The notes under the pieces were generated by a model. That model saw only the letters and a program-made list of their open reading frames with translations. It did no database searches and was not told the origin of the DNA. DNA of 64,000 nt from Cyanobacteria bacterium CYA (GTDB taxonomy: Bacteria; Planctomycetota; Phycisphaerae; Phycisphaerales; UBA1924): contig RHKP01000018.1 of assembly GCA_008363215.1 (NCBI GenBank), forward strand, positions 62,001 through 126,000, in the 5' to 3' direction. Position numbers and translations under genes: made by a program. Of this stretch, positions 1 to 12,392 are shown in pieces (position 1 is the stretch's first letter; each line of letters opens with the position of its first letter).

Positions 1-1
1 G

Positions 2-1120
2 ACCGTCGTCGGCGGATTCGTCTATGACATCCGTCACGCTCTGGCGGCGTACGAAATCGGCGTGCTGGCAGCCACGGCGATGGCGCTGGGTGCCCTCTTC
101 TTTGTCATGGTCTTTCACATGACCAACGCCGGCTGGTCGACCACGCTTCGGCGCCAATACGAGAACCTGGCGGCCATGCTGCCCATCTGCATGGCGATGG
201 TCGGCGTGGCGCTGGTGATCGAGATCGTCTCCGGCGGCGTGCTGCTGCGATGGATCGGCATGGATCCGCACAGCGACCATCTGCTCGAGCACAAGAGCGG
301 GTATCTCAACACGACCTTCCTGATCATCCGCTTTGCCGTCTACGCGGGCATCTGGACCTTCCTGTCCCTGCGCCTGCGCGGGTGGAGCATCGAGCAGGAC
401 ACCAGCGGCGACCGCTGGCTCAGCCGGCGCTGCCGCTTCAACTCGGGCTGGGGACTGCTGGCCTTCGCGCTCTCCACCGCGTTCTTCGCCTTCGACTTCC
501 TCATGGGAATGGACTTCCGGTTCTACAGCACGATGTGGGGGGTGTACTACTTCGCCAGTTCGGCCTTCGGTTCGCTGGCCATGCTCGCCGTGGTGTTCTC
601 CTTCCTCAAGATGCGCGGCAAACTGGGCGAACTGGTCGAGAGCGAGCACCTGCACGATCACGGCAAACTCATGTTCTGCTTCACCGTGTTCTGGGCCTAC
701 ATCGCCTTCGGGCAGTACTTCCTGATCTGGTACGGGAACATTCCCGAGGAGACGGCTTACTACGTCTTCCGAAGGAGCGGGGGCTGGGCGATCCTCGGGC
801 AGGTGCTCATCGCGGTGCACTTCTTCGTGCCCTTCTTCCTGCTTATCTCGCGCGTGCCCAAACGCAATCCCAAGGTGCTCGGGGCGCTGGCGTTCATCCT
901 GATCGCCGCGCATGTGCTTGACATGGTGTGGATCATCAAGCCCGCGGTCGACGCCGGCGGGGAGTTGGCGCCGATGAGTTGGTGGGTTGACGTGGCCGCG
1001 GTGCTCGGCGTGTTCAGCGTCCTCGGCTTCTTCCTGCTTCGGGCGGCCGCGTCGGCGGCTCTGGTGCCGATGAAAGACCCGCGGCTGGAGTACGCACTGG
1101 AACATGTGAACTACGTGTGA
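2..1120 (+). CDS. actF: ActF, quinol-binding membrane subunit of alternative complex III (5' partial)
   Basis: The reading frame is open to the left edge, so the start lies outside the window; at least 372 residues are visible. The protein is a string of hydrophobic helices of the NrfD/PsrC type. A conserved stretch near position 740 (FLIWYGNIPEET) is typical of the ActF/ActC subunits of alternative complex III, which takes electrons from menaquinol and passes them to cytochrome c or directly to an oxidase. Directly downstream are a small membrane protein, a SCO protein and a caa3-type oxidase, the usual company of actF. ActC is a close paralogue, but ActF is favoured because it is normally the last act gene before the oxidase genes. 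Confidence 0.85.
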   Translation, partial: TVVGGFVYDIRHALAAYEIGVLAATAMALGALFFVMVFHMTNAGWSTTLRRQYENLAAMLPICMAMVGVALVIEIVSGGVLLRWIGMDPHSDHLLEHKSGYLNTTFLIIRFAVYAGIWTFLSLRLRGWSIEQDTSGDRWLSRRCRFNSGWGLLAFALSTAFFAFDFLMGMDFRFYSTMWGVYYFASSAFGSLAMLAVVFSFLKMRGKLGELVESEHLHDHGKLMFCFTVFWAYIAFGQYFLIWYGNIPEETAYYVFRRSGGWAILGQVLIAVHFFVPFFLLISRVPKRNPKVLGALAFILIAAHVLDMVWIIKPAVDAGGELAPMSWWVDVAAVLGVFSVLGFFLLRAAASAALVPMKDPRLEYALEHVNYV

Positions 1121-1229
1121 GAGAGGACCGGGAAAACCCCGAGGGGTTCGATCGACAGCGCCGGGCAGCCGTGCCCGGCCCATCCGCGAAAAACGACGCA
1201 CGTGCCCAGGCACGACAGGACCAGACGAC

Positions 1230-1601
1230 ATGAGCAACCAGAAACTGGAGCATCAGCACGAAACACCCGACGCCTGGCATCGTCACCTTCCCGCCGAGGG
1301 GCACGGGCAGCACGAGCACGGTTCGCACGCCAGCCCCAAGGCGATGCTGATCACCCTCATCGCCATGGTGTTCGGCACTCTGTTCGTCGTGCTGGTGCTG
1401 ATGGCGTTCTTCAACAGTTATACGTCAAAGTACAAGGCCGCCGTGGAAGAGACGACGACCATCGGCCAAGTGGCGCGGAACAACAAGGCGGCGGCGATGG
1501 GAGCGCTGGAGACCTGGGGCTGGATCGACCACGACCGGGTGCGCATGCCCATCGAGCAGGCCATGCAGCAGGTGGTCGCCGAGCGCGGAGGCCAGGGCTG
1601 A
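1230..1601 (+). CDS. small His-rich single-span membrane protein of the respiratory operon
   Basis: A 123-residue protein with a hydrophilic N-terminus containing about nine histidines in the first 35 residues, one clear membrane helix at about residues 38-60, and a C-terminal soluble part with the stretch WGWIDHDRVRMP. It lies 109 bases after actF and one base before the SCO gene, so it is very probably co-transcribed. I do not recognise a named family. The histidine cluster next to a copper chaperone and a copper oxidase suggests metal handling or a small accessory subunit of the ACIII-oxidase assembly; this is inference. Confidence 0.75.
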   Translation: MSNQKLEHQHETPDAWHRHLPAEGHGQHEHGSHASPKAMLITLIAMVFGTLFVVLVLMAFFNSYTSKYKAAVEETTTIGQVARNNKAAAMGALETWGWIDHDRVRMPIEQAMQQVVAERGGQG

Positions 1602-1602
1602 C

Positions 1603-2535
1603 ATGAGTTTGGCGGCGCGTATCAACGCGGGACGGATGGCGCTGGTGCTGGCGATGCTGCCGGCGCTGGCCTCGCCGCCCGCGCACGCGCAGGTCAACGA
1701 GAGACCGGCGTTTCTCGATGAGGTCGGGCTCGCCGAGCACCTGGGTGCCCGCGTGCCGCTGGAACTGACGTTTCAGGACTCGCAGGGGCGGACGGTGCCG
1801 CTGGCCGCGTCATTCGCGGGCGGCCGTCCCGTGGTGCTGGCGCTGGTGTATTACCGCTGTCCGGTCGTGTGCACGATGGTCATGGAGCAGATGGTCGCGT
1901 CGTTCAACCAGTTGGACTACGCGATCGGCAGCGAGTTCAACGTCGTGTGCCTGAGTTTCGACGAGCAGGAAAACCCGACCGTCGCACAGGGCAAGAAGAA
2001 CGAGATTATCCCGCAATACACCCGCAAGGTGGGGCAGGAAGTCTCGGACAACTGGGCGTTCCTGACCGGCGATGCCGACAGCGTGCGCCAGGTGGCCGAC
2101 GCGGTGGGCTTCCGCTACAAGAAGTTGCCCAACGGCGAGTTTGCGCATCCGATCGCGTTCATGGTGCTCAGCCCCGAGGGCACAGTGACGCGCTACTTCT
2201 ACGGATATGACTATCCCCCGCGGCAGATGAAACTGGCGCTGCTGGACGCCAGCGAAGGCAGGGTGGCCCAGTCCATCACGGATCGGGTGCTGCACTTCTG
2301 TTTCCAGTTTGATCCCACGGCCGGGGCGTACACGATCCAGGCGCTGCGGGTGATGCAACTGGGCGGGGCGGTGACGGTGGTGTTTCTTGCGGGGCTGGTG
2401 GGCGGATTGCTGTTCCGCGAGCGGCGTCGTCGTCAGCGGGCGGGCGAGATGAAATTCGAGTCGAAGGGGAGCCGCCAAGGGGGTTCTCCGTGGAGCGGCC
2501 GGGAGCAAGGCAAACCCAGGCCGGCAGGACACTGA
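1603..2535 (+). CDS. SCO1/SenC family copper chaperone for cytochrome oxidase
   Basis: A 310-residue thioredoxin-fold protein. It has an N-terminal signal sequence ending near AHAQ, the copper-binding CPVVC motif (Cys86 and Cys90) after a hydrophobic strand, and the later conserved His in FAHPIAF at about residue 182, completing the SCO copper site. An extra C-terminal membrane helix at about residues 249-270 is followed by a basic tail, so the protein is likely anchored at the C-terminal end. SCO proteins load or reduce the CuA centre of oxidase subunit II, which is encoded immediately downstream. The ATG at 1603 is one base after the previous stop. Confidence 0.92.
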   Translation: MSLAARINAGRMALVLAMLPALASPPAHAQVNERPAFLDEVGLAEHLGARVPLELTFQDSQGRTVPLAASFAGGRPVVLALVYYRCPVVCTMVMEQMVASFNQLDYAIGSEFNVVCLSFDEQENPTVAQGKKNEIIPQYTRKVGQEVSDNWAFLTGDADSVRQVADAVGFRYKKLPNGEFAHPIAFMVLSPEGTVTRYFYGYDYPPRQMKLALLDASEGRVAQSITDRVLHFCFQFDPTAGAYTIQALRVMQLGGAVTVVFLAGLVGGLLFRERRRRQRAGEMKFESKGSRQGGSPWSGREQGKPRPAGH

Positions 2536-2537
2536 CC

Positions 2538-3689
2538 ATGATTCAGGACGCGGCAACGACCATATCGCAGGCACCCGACGCACTGGCGCCGTTCAAGAGC
2601 GAACAACTGAACCTGATCGCAGGTAAGGGCGGGGCGCTCGAGCAACTCCTGTTCCGCTCATCGGGACAGAACGCGCAGGCCGTCATGACCGACGGGCTGT
2701 TCCTGCTGATCTTCTGGTTCAGCGTGTTCTTCTTCGTGCTGCTGATGGGGCTGATGGTCTACTGGGTCTTCAAGTACCGCCGCCGTACCGGCGTGCCGGC
2801 ACCGGCCAGCACCGCGCACAACGGACCGCTGGAAATCTTCTGGACGGTCGTGCCCTCGTCGGCCCTGCTGGTGATCTTCATCGCCGGCTTCCGGGGATAC
2901 ATGGCCAAGGTGGTGGCCCCGACCGATGCGATCCAGTTGAACGTCTCGGGGATGAAGTGGGACTGGAACATCACCTATCCGAACGGGGAGAAATCGGCCT
3001 ACTCGCTGCCGATGGGCACGAAGAAGGCCGTCAAGATCTTCGTCCTGCCCGAGGACACGTCGATCCAGTTGTTGATGCAGAGCAGCGACGTCATCCACTC
3101 GTTCTGGGTTCCTGACTATCGCACCAAGATGGACCTGTACCCGAACCAGTACACGACGTACACGTTTCACACCGAGAAGTTGAACGACGAGGAGACGTAC
3201 CGCGATCACTGGATCTTCTGTGCCGAGTACTGCGGGGATCAGCACTCGGAGATGTACGGGATCTTCCGGGTCGTGCGGGCCGACGACTACCAGAAGATCC
3301 TGACTGACTGGAGCGCCGGCGCCCTTAGTTGCGAGGATCTCGGCCAGTTGGTGTACCGGAACAACTGCATCTCGTGCCACACCGTGGATGGCAACCCCGG
3401 GATCGGCCCGACCTGGCTCGGCTCGTTCGGCGCCACCCGCGCGCTGGAAGGCGGGGGCCAGGTGGTGGTCGATGAGAACTACATCCGCGAGTCGATCCTG
3501 TATCCGCAGGCCAAACGCGCCGACGGGTTCCAGGGGCAGGTCATGACGCCGTTCCTGGGCCTCCTGTCCGACGAAGAGATCGCCGGCGTGATCTGTTACT
3601 TCAAGAGCCTGAGCAGCCAGCCGGCCGGCCAGGGCGAAGCGGCGCCGGGCCAGACCGGCGGCGCGGGCGAGGGTTCGACCGGGGGCTGA
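2538..3689 (+). CDS. coxB: cytochrome c oxidase subunit II with fused cytochrome c domain
   Basis: 383 residues from the ATG at 2538; an in-frame start at 2490 would run inside the SCO gene and is less likely. Two N-terminal membrane helices (about residues 55-80 and 95-120) precede the cupredoxin domain. The CuA ligands are visible: a His in HSFWVPDY near residue 186 and the CAEYCGDQHSEM cluster near 228. A C-terminal cytochrome c domain has a CISCH haem-binding motif near residue 277 and a distal Met in VMTPF. This architecture defines caa3-type oxidases, in which electrons enter through the fused cytochrome. The gene is followed 53 bases later by subunit I. Confidence 0.95.
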   Translation: MIQDAATTISQAPDALAPFKSEQLNLIAGKGGALEQLLFRSSGQNAQAVMTDGLFLLIFWFSVFFFVLLMGLMVYWVFKYRRRTGVPAPASTAHNGPLEIFWTVVPSSALLVIFIAGFRGYMAKVVAPTDAIQLNVSGMKWDWNITYPNGEKSAYSLPMGTKKAVKIFVLPEDTSIQLLMQSSDVIHSFWVPDYRTKMDLYPNQYTTYTFHTEKLNDEETYRDHWIFCAEYCGDQHSEMYGIFRVVRADDYQKILTDWSAGALSCEDLGQLVYRNNCISCHTVDGNPGIGPTWLGSFGATRALEGGGQVVVDENYIRESILYPQAKRADGFQGQVMTPFLGLLSDEEIAGVICYFKSLSSQPAGQGEAAPGQTGGAGEGSTGG

Positions 3690-3742
3690 GTCGGGATCTT
3701 CCGGGGTTTGCGCACCGAGCACGGTGAACGAGGTAGTGAGCG

Positions 3743-5530
3743 ATGACTGAACCACACCAGCCGACGGGATACGGGCACGAGGAAGGCTCGTTCCTGGACA
3801 ACACGGGCCTGGGCTTCTGGGGCACGATCTGGGACTGGGCCTCGACCGTCGATCACAAGAAGATCGGCGTCATGTACCTGGTCGCTGTGCTGACAATGTT
3901 CTTTGTCGGCGGCGTCGCCGGGCTGGCGGTGCGCCTGGAACTGTTCGAGCCCATGCGTATCAGCGAGACCACCAACGAAGTCACCGGCGTGCTCTTCAAC
4001 GTCGGCAAACTCGTGGTCGACCCCGAGACGGGGGAAATGGTGCGAGACCGCACGCTGACGGCCGGGGGTGCGGGCAACACCTACAACCGCCTGTTCACCA
4101 TCCACGGCGCGGTGATGGTGTTCATGTTCATCATCCCCTCGGTGCCGGCGGCTCTTGGCAACTTCCTCCTCCCCCTCATGCTCGGCGCCAAGGACGTGGC
4201 CTTCCCCAAACTCAACCTGCTCAGTTGGTACATCTACGTCTCGGGCAGTCTGTTCGGGGTGGTGGCGCTCATCATGGGCGGCACCGACACGGGGTGGACC
4301 TTCTACACCCCCTACTCGATCCAGACCGACGCGGACTATTACCGCGTGGTGCTGATGGTCGGGGCCGCGTTCATCCTCGGCTTCAGTTCGATTCTGACCG
4401 GCCTGAACTTCATCGTGACGGTGCACAAGTTGCGGGCGCCGGGCATGGGCTGGTTCGACATGCCGCTGTTCGTCTGGGCCATCTACGCGACGAGCATCAT
4501 TCAGGTGCTCGCCACGCCGGTGATCGGCATCACGCTGCTGCTGCTGATCTTCGAGCGCCTGTTCCGCGTGGGCATCTTCGACCCGTCGATGGGCGGAGAC
4601 CCGGTGCTCTACCAGCACTTCTTCTGGTTCTATTCGCACCCGGTGGTCTACGTGATGATCCTGCCGGGCATGGGCATCATCTCTGAACTGCTGGCCGTAC
4701 ACGCCCGCAAGCACATCTTCGGCTACCGCGCCATCGCGTTCAGTTCACTGGGCATCGCCGGGGTGAGTTTCCTCGTGTGGGGCCACCACATGTTCACGGC
4801 GATGGGTGAACTTGCCAGCGCGGTGTTCAGCGCGCTGACCTTCCTGGTCGCGATCCCGACGGCCATCAAGGTGTTCAACTGGATCGCAACCCTGTACAAG
4901 GGTTCGATCGCACTGAATACGCCGATGCTCTACGCCCTGTCGTTCCTGTTTCTGTTCTCGATCGGCGGGCTGACCGGGTTGCCGCTGGGCGCCCTGGCAA
5001 CCGACCTGCACCTGCACGACTCATACTTCGTGGTGGCGCACTTCCACTACGTGATGATGGGCGGCACGGTCATCGCGTTCATCGGCGGGCTGCACCACTG
5101 GTGGCCCAAGATGTTCGGGCGGATGTACAACGAGAAGATGGGGATGCTGGGCTGCGCGCTGGTGTTCATCGGGTTCAACGTGACCTTCTTCACGCAGTTC
5201 ATCCTGGGCACGCAGGGCATGCCCCGGCGGTACGCCAGTTACGTCGATCACTTCCATTTGCTGCACCAGGTGTCGACGGTGGGCTCGTGGATCTTGGCGG
5301 CAGGGTTCCTGGTGCACCTGGGCAACTTCCTGCACTCGCTGGTGGCCGGCCCGAAGGCGCCGCCCAACCCGTGGGGCGGGCTGACGCTCGAATGGGAGGC
5401 CGAAAGCCCCCCGATCGCACATAACTTCCACCATGAGCCCCTGGTCCAGCACGGGCCTTACGACTTCGAGTCGGTGGTGCCCCCTCACTGCAGCGAGGAA
5501 GACTACCCGCTGCCCAAGTTCGTGAGTTGA
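3743..5530 (+). CDS. coxA: cytochrome c oxidase subunit I (haem-copper oxidase, A2-like)
   Basis: 595 residues with about twelve membrane helices. Haem a ligand His lies in TIHGAVMVF near residue 121. The CuB His and cross-linked Tyr lie in [10 protein letters not shown] near 296-302, the CuB His pair in WGHHMF near 347, and the haem a3 and haem a ligands in [11 protein letters not shown] near 433. The YSHPVV sequence, without the Glu of the classical HPEVY, is the signature of A2-type oxidases such as the caa3 enzymes. The enzyme reduces oxygen to water and pumps protons across the cytoplasmic membrane. Subunit III begins 17 bases after the stop. Confidence 0.97.
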   Translation: MTEPHQPTGYGHEEGSFLDNTGLGFWGTIWDWASTVDHKKIGVMYLVAVLTMFFVGGVAGLAVRLELFEPMRISETTNEVTGVLFNVGKLVVDPETGEMVRDRTLTAGGAGNTYNRLFTIHGAVMVFMFIIPSVPAALGNFLLPLMLGAKDVAFPKLNLLSWYIYVSGSLFGVVALIMGGTDTGWTFYTPYSIQTDADYYRVVLMVGAAFILGFSSILTGLNFIVTVHKLRAPGMGWFDMPLFVWAIYATSIIQVLATPVIGITLLLLIFERLFRVGIFDPSMGGDPVLYQHFFWFYSHPVVYVMILPGMGIISELLAVHARKHIFGYRAIAFSSLGIAGVSFLVWGHHMFTAMGELASAVFSALTFLVAIPTAIKVFNWIATLYKGSIALNTPMLYALSFLFLFSIGGLTGLPLGALATDLHLHDSYFVVAHFHYVMMGGTVIAFIGGLHHWWPKMFGRMYNEKMGMLGCALVFIGFNVTFFTQFILGTQGMPRRYASYVDHFHLLHQVSTVGSWILAAGFLVHLGNFLHSLVAGPKAPPNPWGGLTLEWEAESPPIAHNFHHEPLVQHGPYDFESVVPPHCSEEDYPLPKFVS

Positions 5531-5547
5531 TGAGGAGACCTCATTCA

Positions 5548-6318
5548 ATGACGACGATCCAATCCAAGTCGGGCAGGAAGCAGGCACGCTGGGAGACCTA
5601 CCAGCACGAGGGGCACTGGCGCTCGGCGGCCGACGAGTTCGACGCCGCCAAACTGGGCATGTGGCTCTTCCTGACCACCGAAGTGCTGCTCTTCGCGGGG
5701 ATCTTCTGCGCCTACGCCATCTTCCGCATGCTGTATCCCGAAGCCTTCGCCATCGGCTCAGGATATCTGGACGTGAAGTTCGGGCTGCTGAACACCATCG
5801 TGCTGCTGGTGTCCAGTTTCACCGTGGCAATGGCGGTGCGCTGCGCCCAGAAGAACCAGCAGTCGTGGCTGCGGATCAACCTGTACATCACGCTGGTGTG
5901 CGCGGCCTTGTTCCTGGCCATCAAGTTCACTTTCGAGTACATCCCCAAGTGGTCGGGCTACTTCTTCTTCCTCGACCCCACACTGGGCCACTATGAGAAG
6001 AGCGGGCAGACGGCGATGTGGGGCATGTTCCACTTCGTCGAGGGCTACGGGGGCAAGCGCCCCGGCGCGTTCTTCGACTATCCCTTCGCCCAGCACCCCG
6101 CCGAGCCGCTCTGGTGGGCGGTGTACTACGGAGGCACGGCGATTCACGCCCTGCACGTGGTGATCGGCGCCGGGCTGCTCACCTGGGTTCTGGTGCGTTC
6201 ATACCGGGGTATTTACGGGCCCAAGAACTACACCATGGTCGAGACCAGCGGGCTGTACTGGCACCTGGTGGACCTGGTGTGGATCTTCCTGTTCCCGCTG
6301 CTGTACCTGATTCACTGA
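5548..6318 (+). CDS. coxC: cytochrome c oxidase subunit III
   Basis: 256 residues. The ATG at 5548 is chosen because a GAGGAG ribosome site lies about 10 bases upstream; TTG and ATG codons at 5527 and 5530 overlap the coxA stop. Several membrane helices are visible, including one with LGMWLFLTTEVLLFAG, which is typical of the start of the subunit III core, and a C-terminal YWHLVDLVWIFLFPLLYLI helix that is nearly diagnostic. Subunit III supports proton uptake and oxidase stability. It sits between subunits I and IV. Confidence 0.95.
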   Translation: MTTIQSKSGRKQARWETYQHEGHWRSAADEFDAAKLGMWLFLTTEVLLFAGIFCAYAIFRMLYPEAFAIGSGYLDVKFGLLNTIVLLVSSFTVAMAVRCAQKNQQSWLRINLYITLVCAALFLAIKFTFEYIPKWSGYFFFLDPTLGHYEKSGQTAMWGMFHFVEGYGGKRPGAFFDYPFAQHPAEPLWWAVYYGGTAIHALHVVIGAGLLTWVLVRSYRGIYGPKNYTMVETSGLYWHLVDLVWIFLFPLLYLIH

Positions 6319-6329
6319 GGAAACACGTC

Positions 6330-7076
6330 ATGAGCAACTCACACGCACACCCCGACGCCGCTTATGACCAGATGGACCCGCACGGCTTCCAGGGCACCCA
6401 CGCCGACCATGTCATCGTCGACTGGCGCATCCTTCTGGGCGTGCTGCTGGCCCTGCTGTTCCTCACCGCACTGACGACCACGTTCGCCAGTCTCGAACAG
6501 TGGGCCGCAGGAGAGTTCTCCATTCACATCCCGCACTGGATCAACGTGGTGGGCGCGCTGTCGATCGCGGTGATCAAGGCCTCGCTGGTCTGCATGTTCT
6601 TCATGCAGTTGCGCTATGACAAGCCGCTGAACACCATGGTCTTCCTGTTCTGCCTGCTCGCGCTTGGGGTGTTCCTCGGGCTGACGTCCCTTGATCTGGG
6701 CGGGCGAGGAGAAGTGTACGGCTTCAAGCAGGGCACCATCAGCCCCGGCGGCGACGCCCAGTCGGTCACGCTGTCGCTGGGCGCAGCCAGGGTCGGTCCC
6801 CGATACGACACGACCATGGGCAAGAGCATGGTCGAGTTTGCCCGACAACGCTACATCGATCGATACAACGCGATGGGGGTTGATGGGCAGGCAAAGTGGG
6901 CCGAAGAAATGGCTCATCATCTCGAGGGGCACGGACACGGGCATTCCGACGCCGACTTGCCCGATGCAAATCACTCGTTCACCCGCGTCGGCGTCACTCC
7001 GCACCTCTACGATGAACACGACCCGGTGGCGGCCGGGGAAAAGCCCGCAGGCGAATCGTCGTCGGGCGGGCACTGA
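6330..7076 (+). CDS. cytochrome c oxidase subunit IV-like protein with long His-rich tail
   Basis: 248 residues from the ATG at 6330. Residues about 30-125 contain three hydrophobic helices matching the small bacterial oxidase subunit IV, including INVVGALSIAVIKASLVCMF. That fold normally ends near 110 residues, so the remaining 120 residues are an extension. The extension is hydrophilic and holds a histidine cluster (HHLEGHGHGH) and a Ser/Gly/His C-terminus. The gene follows coxC by 11 bases. The extension may bind metal or contact other subunits, but no function can be read from the sequence. Confidence 0.85.
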   Translation: MSNSHAHPDAAYDQMDPHGFQGTHADHVIVDWRILLGVLLALLFLTALTTTFASLEQWAAGEFSIHIPHWINVVGALSIAVIKASLVCMFFMQLRYDKPLNTMVFLFCLLALGVFLGLTSLDLGGRGEVYGFKQGTISPGGDAQSVTLSLGAARVGPRYDTTMGKSMVEFARQRYIDRYNAMGVDGQAKWAEEMAHHLEGHGHGHSDADLPDANHSFTRVGVTPHLYDEHDPVAAGEKPAGESSSGGH

Positions 7077-7105
7077 GGCGCCGTGCAAGCGCCGGGGCCG
7101 AAGCC

Positions 7106-7969
7106 ATGAAGCAGCCGCGCCTCATCGCGTGGACCGGACTCTCATTCTCTCTGCTGGCGCTGGGCGTCGGTGCGTGGACGATGGGCCGGCGCATCGCCGC
7201 CTACAACCGCGAGCACCCGCGTGAGCATCCATACTTCATCGAGGTCGGTGTCACCGACTTCGAGTTTGCCGGGCGCGAGGTGACGGTGCGAGACCAACTC
7301 GACGCCGAGGGCGCCGGGCAGGTCGTGGTCGACTACGGCCCCGACTCGGCCTCGATCGATGTCGGCGTGCCCAACCCGCTGCCCCTGCCCGGGCTGGCAC
7401 GCCACGAAGACTGGCTGCGCGTACTCATCGTCGGCGAACCCGGCGGACGCACCTACGAACAGTTCCGCCAGGCGGTCCGGGATCGCGACATCACGCCGCG
7501 GCTGGTGTTCGTCTCGCGCCACCTGAACCCCGGCGTCGATGACAGCCGCTTCGGCATCGAGGTCGACCAGTCCAGCCGCGAGTATGGCGAAGTCATGCGA
7601 AAGCGCTGGACCTTCGGCTTTCTCGAACTGCGAACGGAGGGCGGCTTCCGACAGTGGACGCGGCATTATCCGGAAAGCGCACGTTCCTTCGACGGGCGCG
7701 TGCTCGCGGCCGCCCGCGCCGGCCAGCCCGCGCCGCAGCGCAGCCCCGACGAACTTGCCGAAGACTCGTGGGAGTGGTACGCCGCCCTGACAGTGATTCC
7801 CGCAGGCAAGGCGCCCAATCGCTCGTTCCGCAACGACGCGCTGTCCAGCGCCGGATGGGCGCTGCCGATGACATCGGCCGGCGTGATCGGCTCGATCGGC
7901 TGCCTCGCTTTTGCACTGGCGCCTCGCCGGTCCGACCGCTGGAGCGCCGCCGAGCGCCCCTCGCCCTGA
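7106..7969 (+). CDS. two-helix membrane protein of unknown function at the end of the oxidase operon
   Basis: A 287-residue protein with one hydrophobic helix at each end (about residues 7-27 and 255-275) and a large soluble middle domain that should lie outside the cytoplasm. The gene follows the subunit IV gene by 29 bases. The layout and genomic place match SURF1-type oxidase assembly factors, which also have terminal helices around a periplasmic domain, but I cannot find convincing SURF1 sequence motifs. It should be treated as an unassigned oxidase-linked protein. The stop is one base from the end of the converging pabB gene. Confidence 0.75.
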   Translation: MKQPRLIAWTGLSFSLLALGVGAWTMGRRIAAYNREHPREHPYFIEVGVTDFEFAGREVTVRDQLDAEGAGQVVVDYGPDSASIDVGVPNPLPLPGLARHEDWLRVLIVGEPGGRTYEQFRQAVRDRDITPRLVFVSRHLNPGVDDSRFGIEVDQSSREYGEVMRKRWTFGFLELRTEGGFRQWTRHYPESARSFDGRVLAAARAGQPAPQRSPDELAEDSWEWYAALTVIPAGKAPNRSFRNDALSSAGWALPMTSAGVIGSIGCLAFALAPRRSDRWSAAERPSP

Positions 7970-7970
7970 C

Positions 7971-9302
7971 CTATCGCGCCGCGCCGCTGGTGCTGCGGCC
8001 GGCCAGACGCAGCAGCACGTCGGCTTTGGTCAGTGTCTCAGCCCACTCGGCGTCCGGGTCCGAGTCGGCCACAATGCCCGCGCCCACGGGAAAATCCAGC
8101 GTCCATACTCCAGCCCGATCGGTCGCCGTCAGCAATGCCGTGCGGATCGCCACGTTGGCGCAGATCGACCCGTCATGCCCGACGCCGGCAATGCACCCGC
8201 AATATGGCCCCCGCACCACCGGCTCGAGTTCCTCGATGATCTGCATCGCCCGGATCTTGGGCGCGCCGGTGACCGAGCCGGGCGGAAAGCAGGCCGCGAA
8301 AAGATCGCGCGCCTCCAGCCCCGGCCGCAGCGTTCCCGACACAGTGCCGGTCGACTGAATGACGCTGTGCCCGTGGTGTTCAAGGTTGATGGCCGATTCG
8401 ACCCGCATGGTGCCCGGGCTGCACACCCGGCCCAGGTCATTGCGCATCAGGTCGATGATCATGTTGAGTTCGGCCCGATCCTTGGGGCTTGACGCCAGTT
8501 CCCGCTCGTCGCCGCCATGTGGACGAGTGCCCTTCATGGGCCGCGTGGTGACCCGGCGCGTCGCGGCGTCGTAGCGCAGGAATAACTCCGGGCTGGCCGA
8601 GACGATCACGCGCCGCCGCCCCAGAGCGTCCTGCGTTTCCAGACAGGCCCCCTGCCAGGGCAAGGCGGACGACAGCAGATCGGCTGCAAACGCCCGCGGA
8701 CACCCCACCAGCGTCCCGGTGAGCCGGTGCGTGAGATTGACCTGATACACATCGCCCGCCGCGATGTAGGACAACACCCGTTCCACCGCCGCCCGAAACG
8801 CGGGCCGCCCGGCTTCGGGGTCAGTGAGGTGTATGTCATACCCACCGCCCGGTCCGGCAGGGCAGGAGAGCATTTCGGCCGCCTCGTCCACCCGTCCCTC
8901 CACCGTTTGGGTGTGGTGCCCCAGGTCAAACCGGATGGTCCACGGGAACTCGAAAGCCTGCCCGAGAGACCAGCCGCGGTCGTCGCAAGGGGGGTGGGGC
9001 AGTTTGGCGACCGGTTCGAGTTCCCGCCCCAGTTCATAGGCCAGGGTGCAGAGTCGCCAGTGCTCGCCGGGGTGTATCAGGGCATGGAGGCCGGCGAGGT
9101 GGGGGCTGTGGAGTGTGTGCGGGTTTCGGGGCGAACCGAGGCGGAGGACGGGGTGAAGATGCCCCGGAGGTCGATCGAGCCACAGCCCGAGCCGGTGCGT
9201 CGCCGGCCAGCGGCGCACGAGTTCCCAGGGGTCCGGATGTACGGAAACGTCGGGCATGTCCGGGTGAAACGCGAGGTTTGGTCGATCAGGGCACGAATCC
9301 AC
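7971..9302 (-). CDS. pabB: aminodeoxychorismate synthase component I
   Basis: 443 residues of the chorismate-binding family. The GTG at 9302 is chosen because a GGAAGGAAAG ribosome site lies about seven bases before it; the ATG at 9257 has none. Conserved pieces include DVYQVNLTHR, the PMKGTRP motif with Lys at about residue 257, ELNMIIDLMRNDLGRVC, and PPGSVTGAPK. The Lys in the PxKGT motif marks aminodeoxychorismate synthase, whereas anthranilate synthase has Ala there. The enzyme makes 4-amino-4-deoxychorismate for p-aminobenzoate and folate. The amidotransferase partner and the lyase are not in the window. It diverges from ppdK across 57 bases. Confidence 0.9.
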   Translation of the reverse strand: MDSCPDRPNLAFHPDMPDVSVHPDPWELVRRWPATHRLGLWLDRPPGHLHPVLRLGSPRNPHTLHSPHLAGLHALIHPGEHWRLCTLAYELGRELEPVAKLPHPPCDDRGWSLGQAFEFPWTIRFDLGHHTQTVEGRVDEAAEMLSCPAGPGGGYDIHLTDPEAGRPAFRAAVERVLSYIAAGDVYQVNLTHRLTGTLVGCPRAFAADLLSSALPWQGACLETQDALGRRRVIVSASPELFLRYDAATRRVTTRPMKGTRPHGGDERELASSPKDRAELNMIIDLMRNDLGRVCSPGTMRVESAINLEHHGHSVIQSTGTVSGTLRPGLEARDLFAACFPPGSVTGAPKIRAMQIIEELEPVVRGPYCGCIAGVGHDGSICANVAIRTALLTATDRAGVWTLDFPVGAGIVADSDPDAEWAETLTKADVLLRLAGRSTSGAAR

Positions 9303-9359
9303 GATAGACTTTCCTTCCCTCGTGCGCACGGCGGGGGAACTACCACCAAGGACATTCGC

Positions 9360-12197
<2,838 letters not shown>

Positions 12198-12238
12198 ACT
12201 TCTGCATCGATCGCATGGGACCGGCGTGAAAATCAGAG

Positions 12239-12263
12239 CCCCCGGCGCAAGCCGGGGGTTTTT
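12239..12263 (+). terminator. rho-independent terminator after ppdK
   Basis: A perfect 8-bp stem (CCCCCGGC with GCCGGGGG) closed by a GCAA tetraloop and followed by TTTTT, 41 bases after the ppdK stop. Confidence 0.9.
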
Positions 12264-12392
12264 CATGCGGCAGAATCGGTCATCACGCCGTCGGCGACGG
12301 CAGAATACGACAGAACCGGCGCACGCCCGCAAGACCGGGCCGGTGGCGGCTTGATCCCCGCGCGCCGGTGACCGAACAAGGTCCGTTTCCGC

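Noticed and set aside
8727..9359. Upstream extension of ppdK to 8727
   Set aside because: It is antisense to pabB; the ATG at 9360 has a ribosome site.
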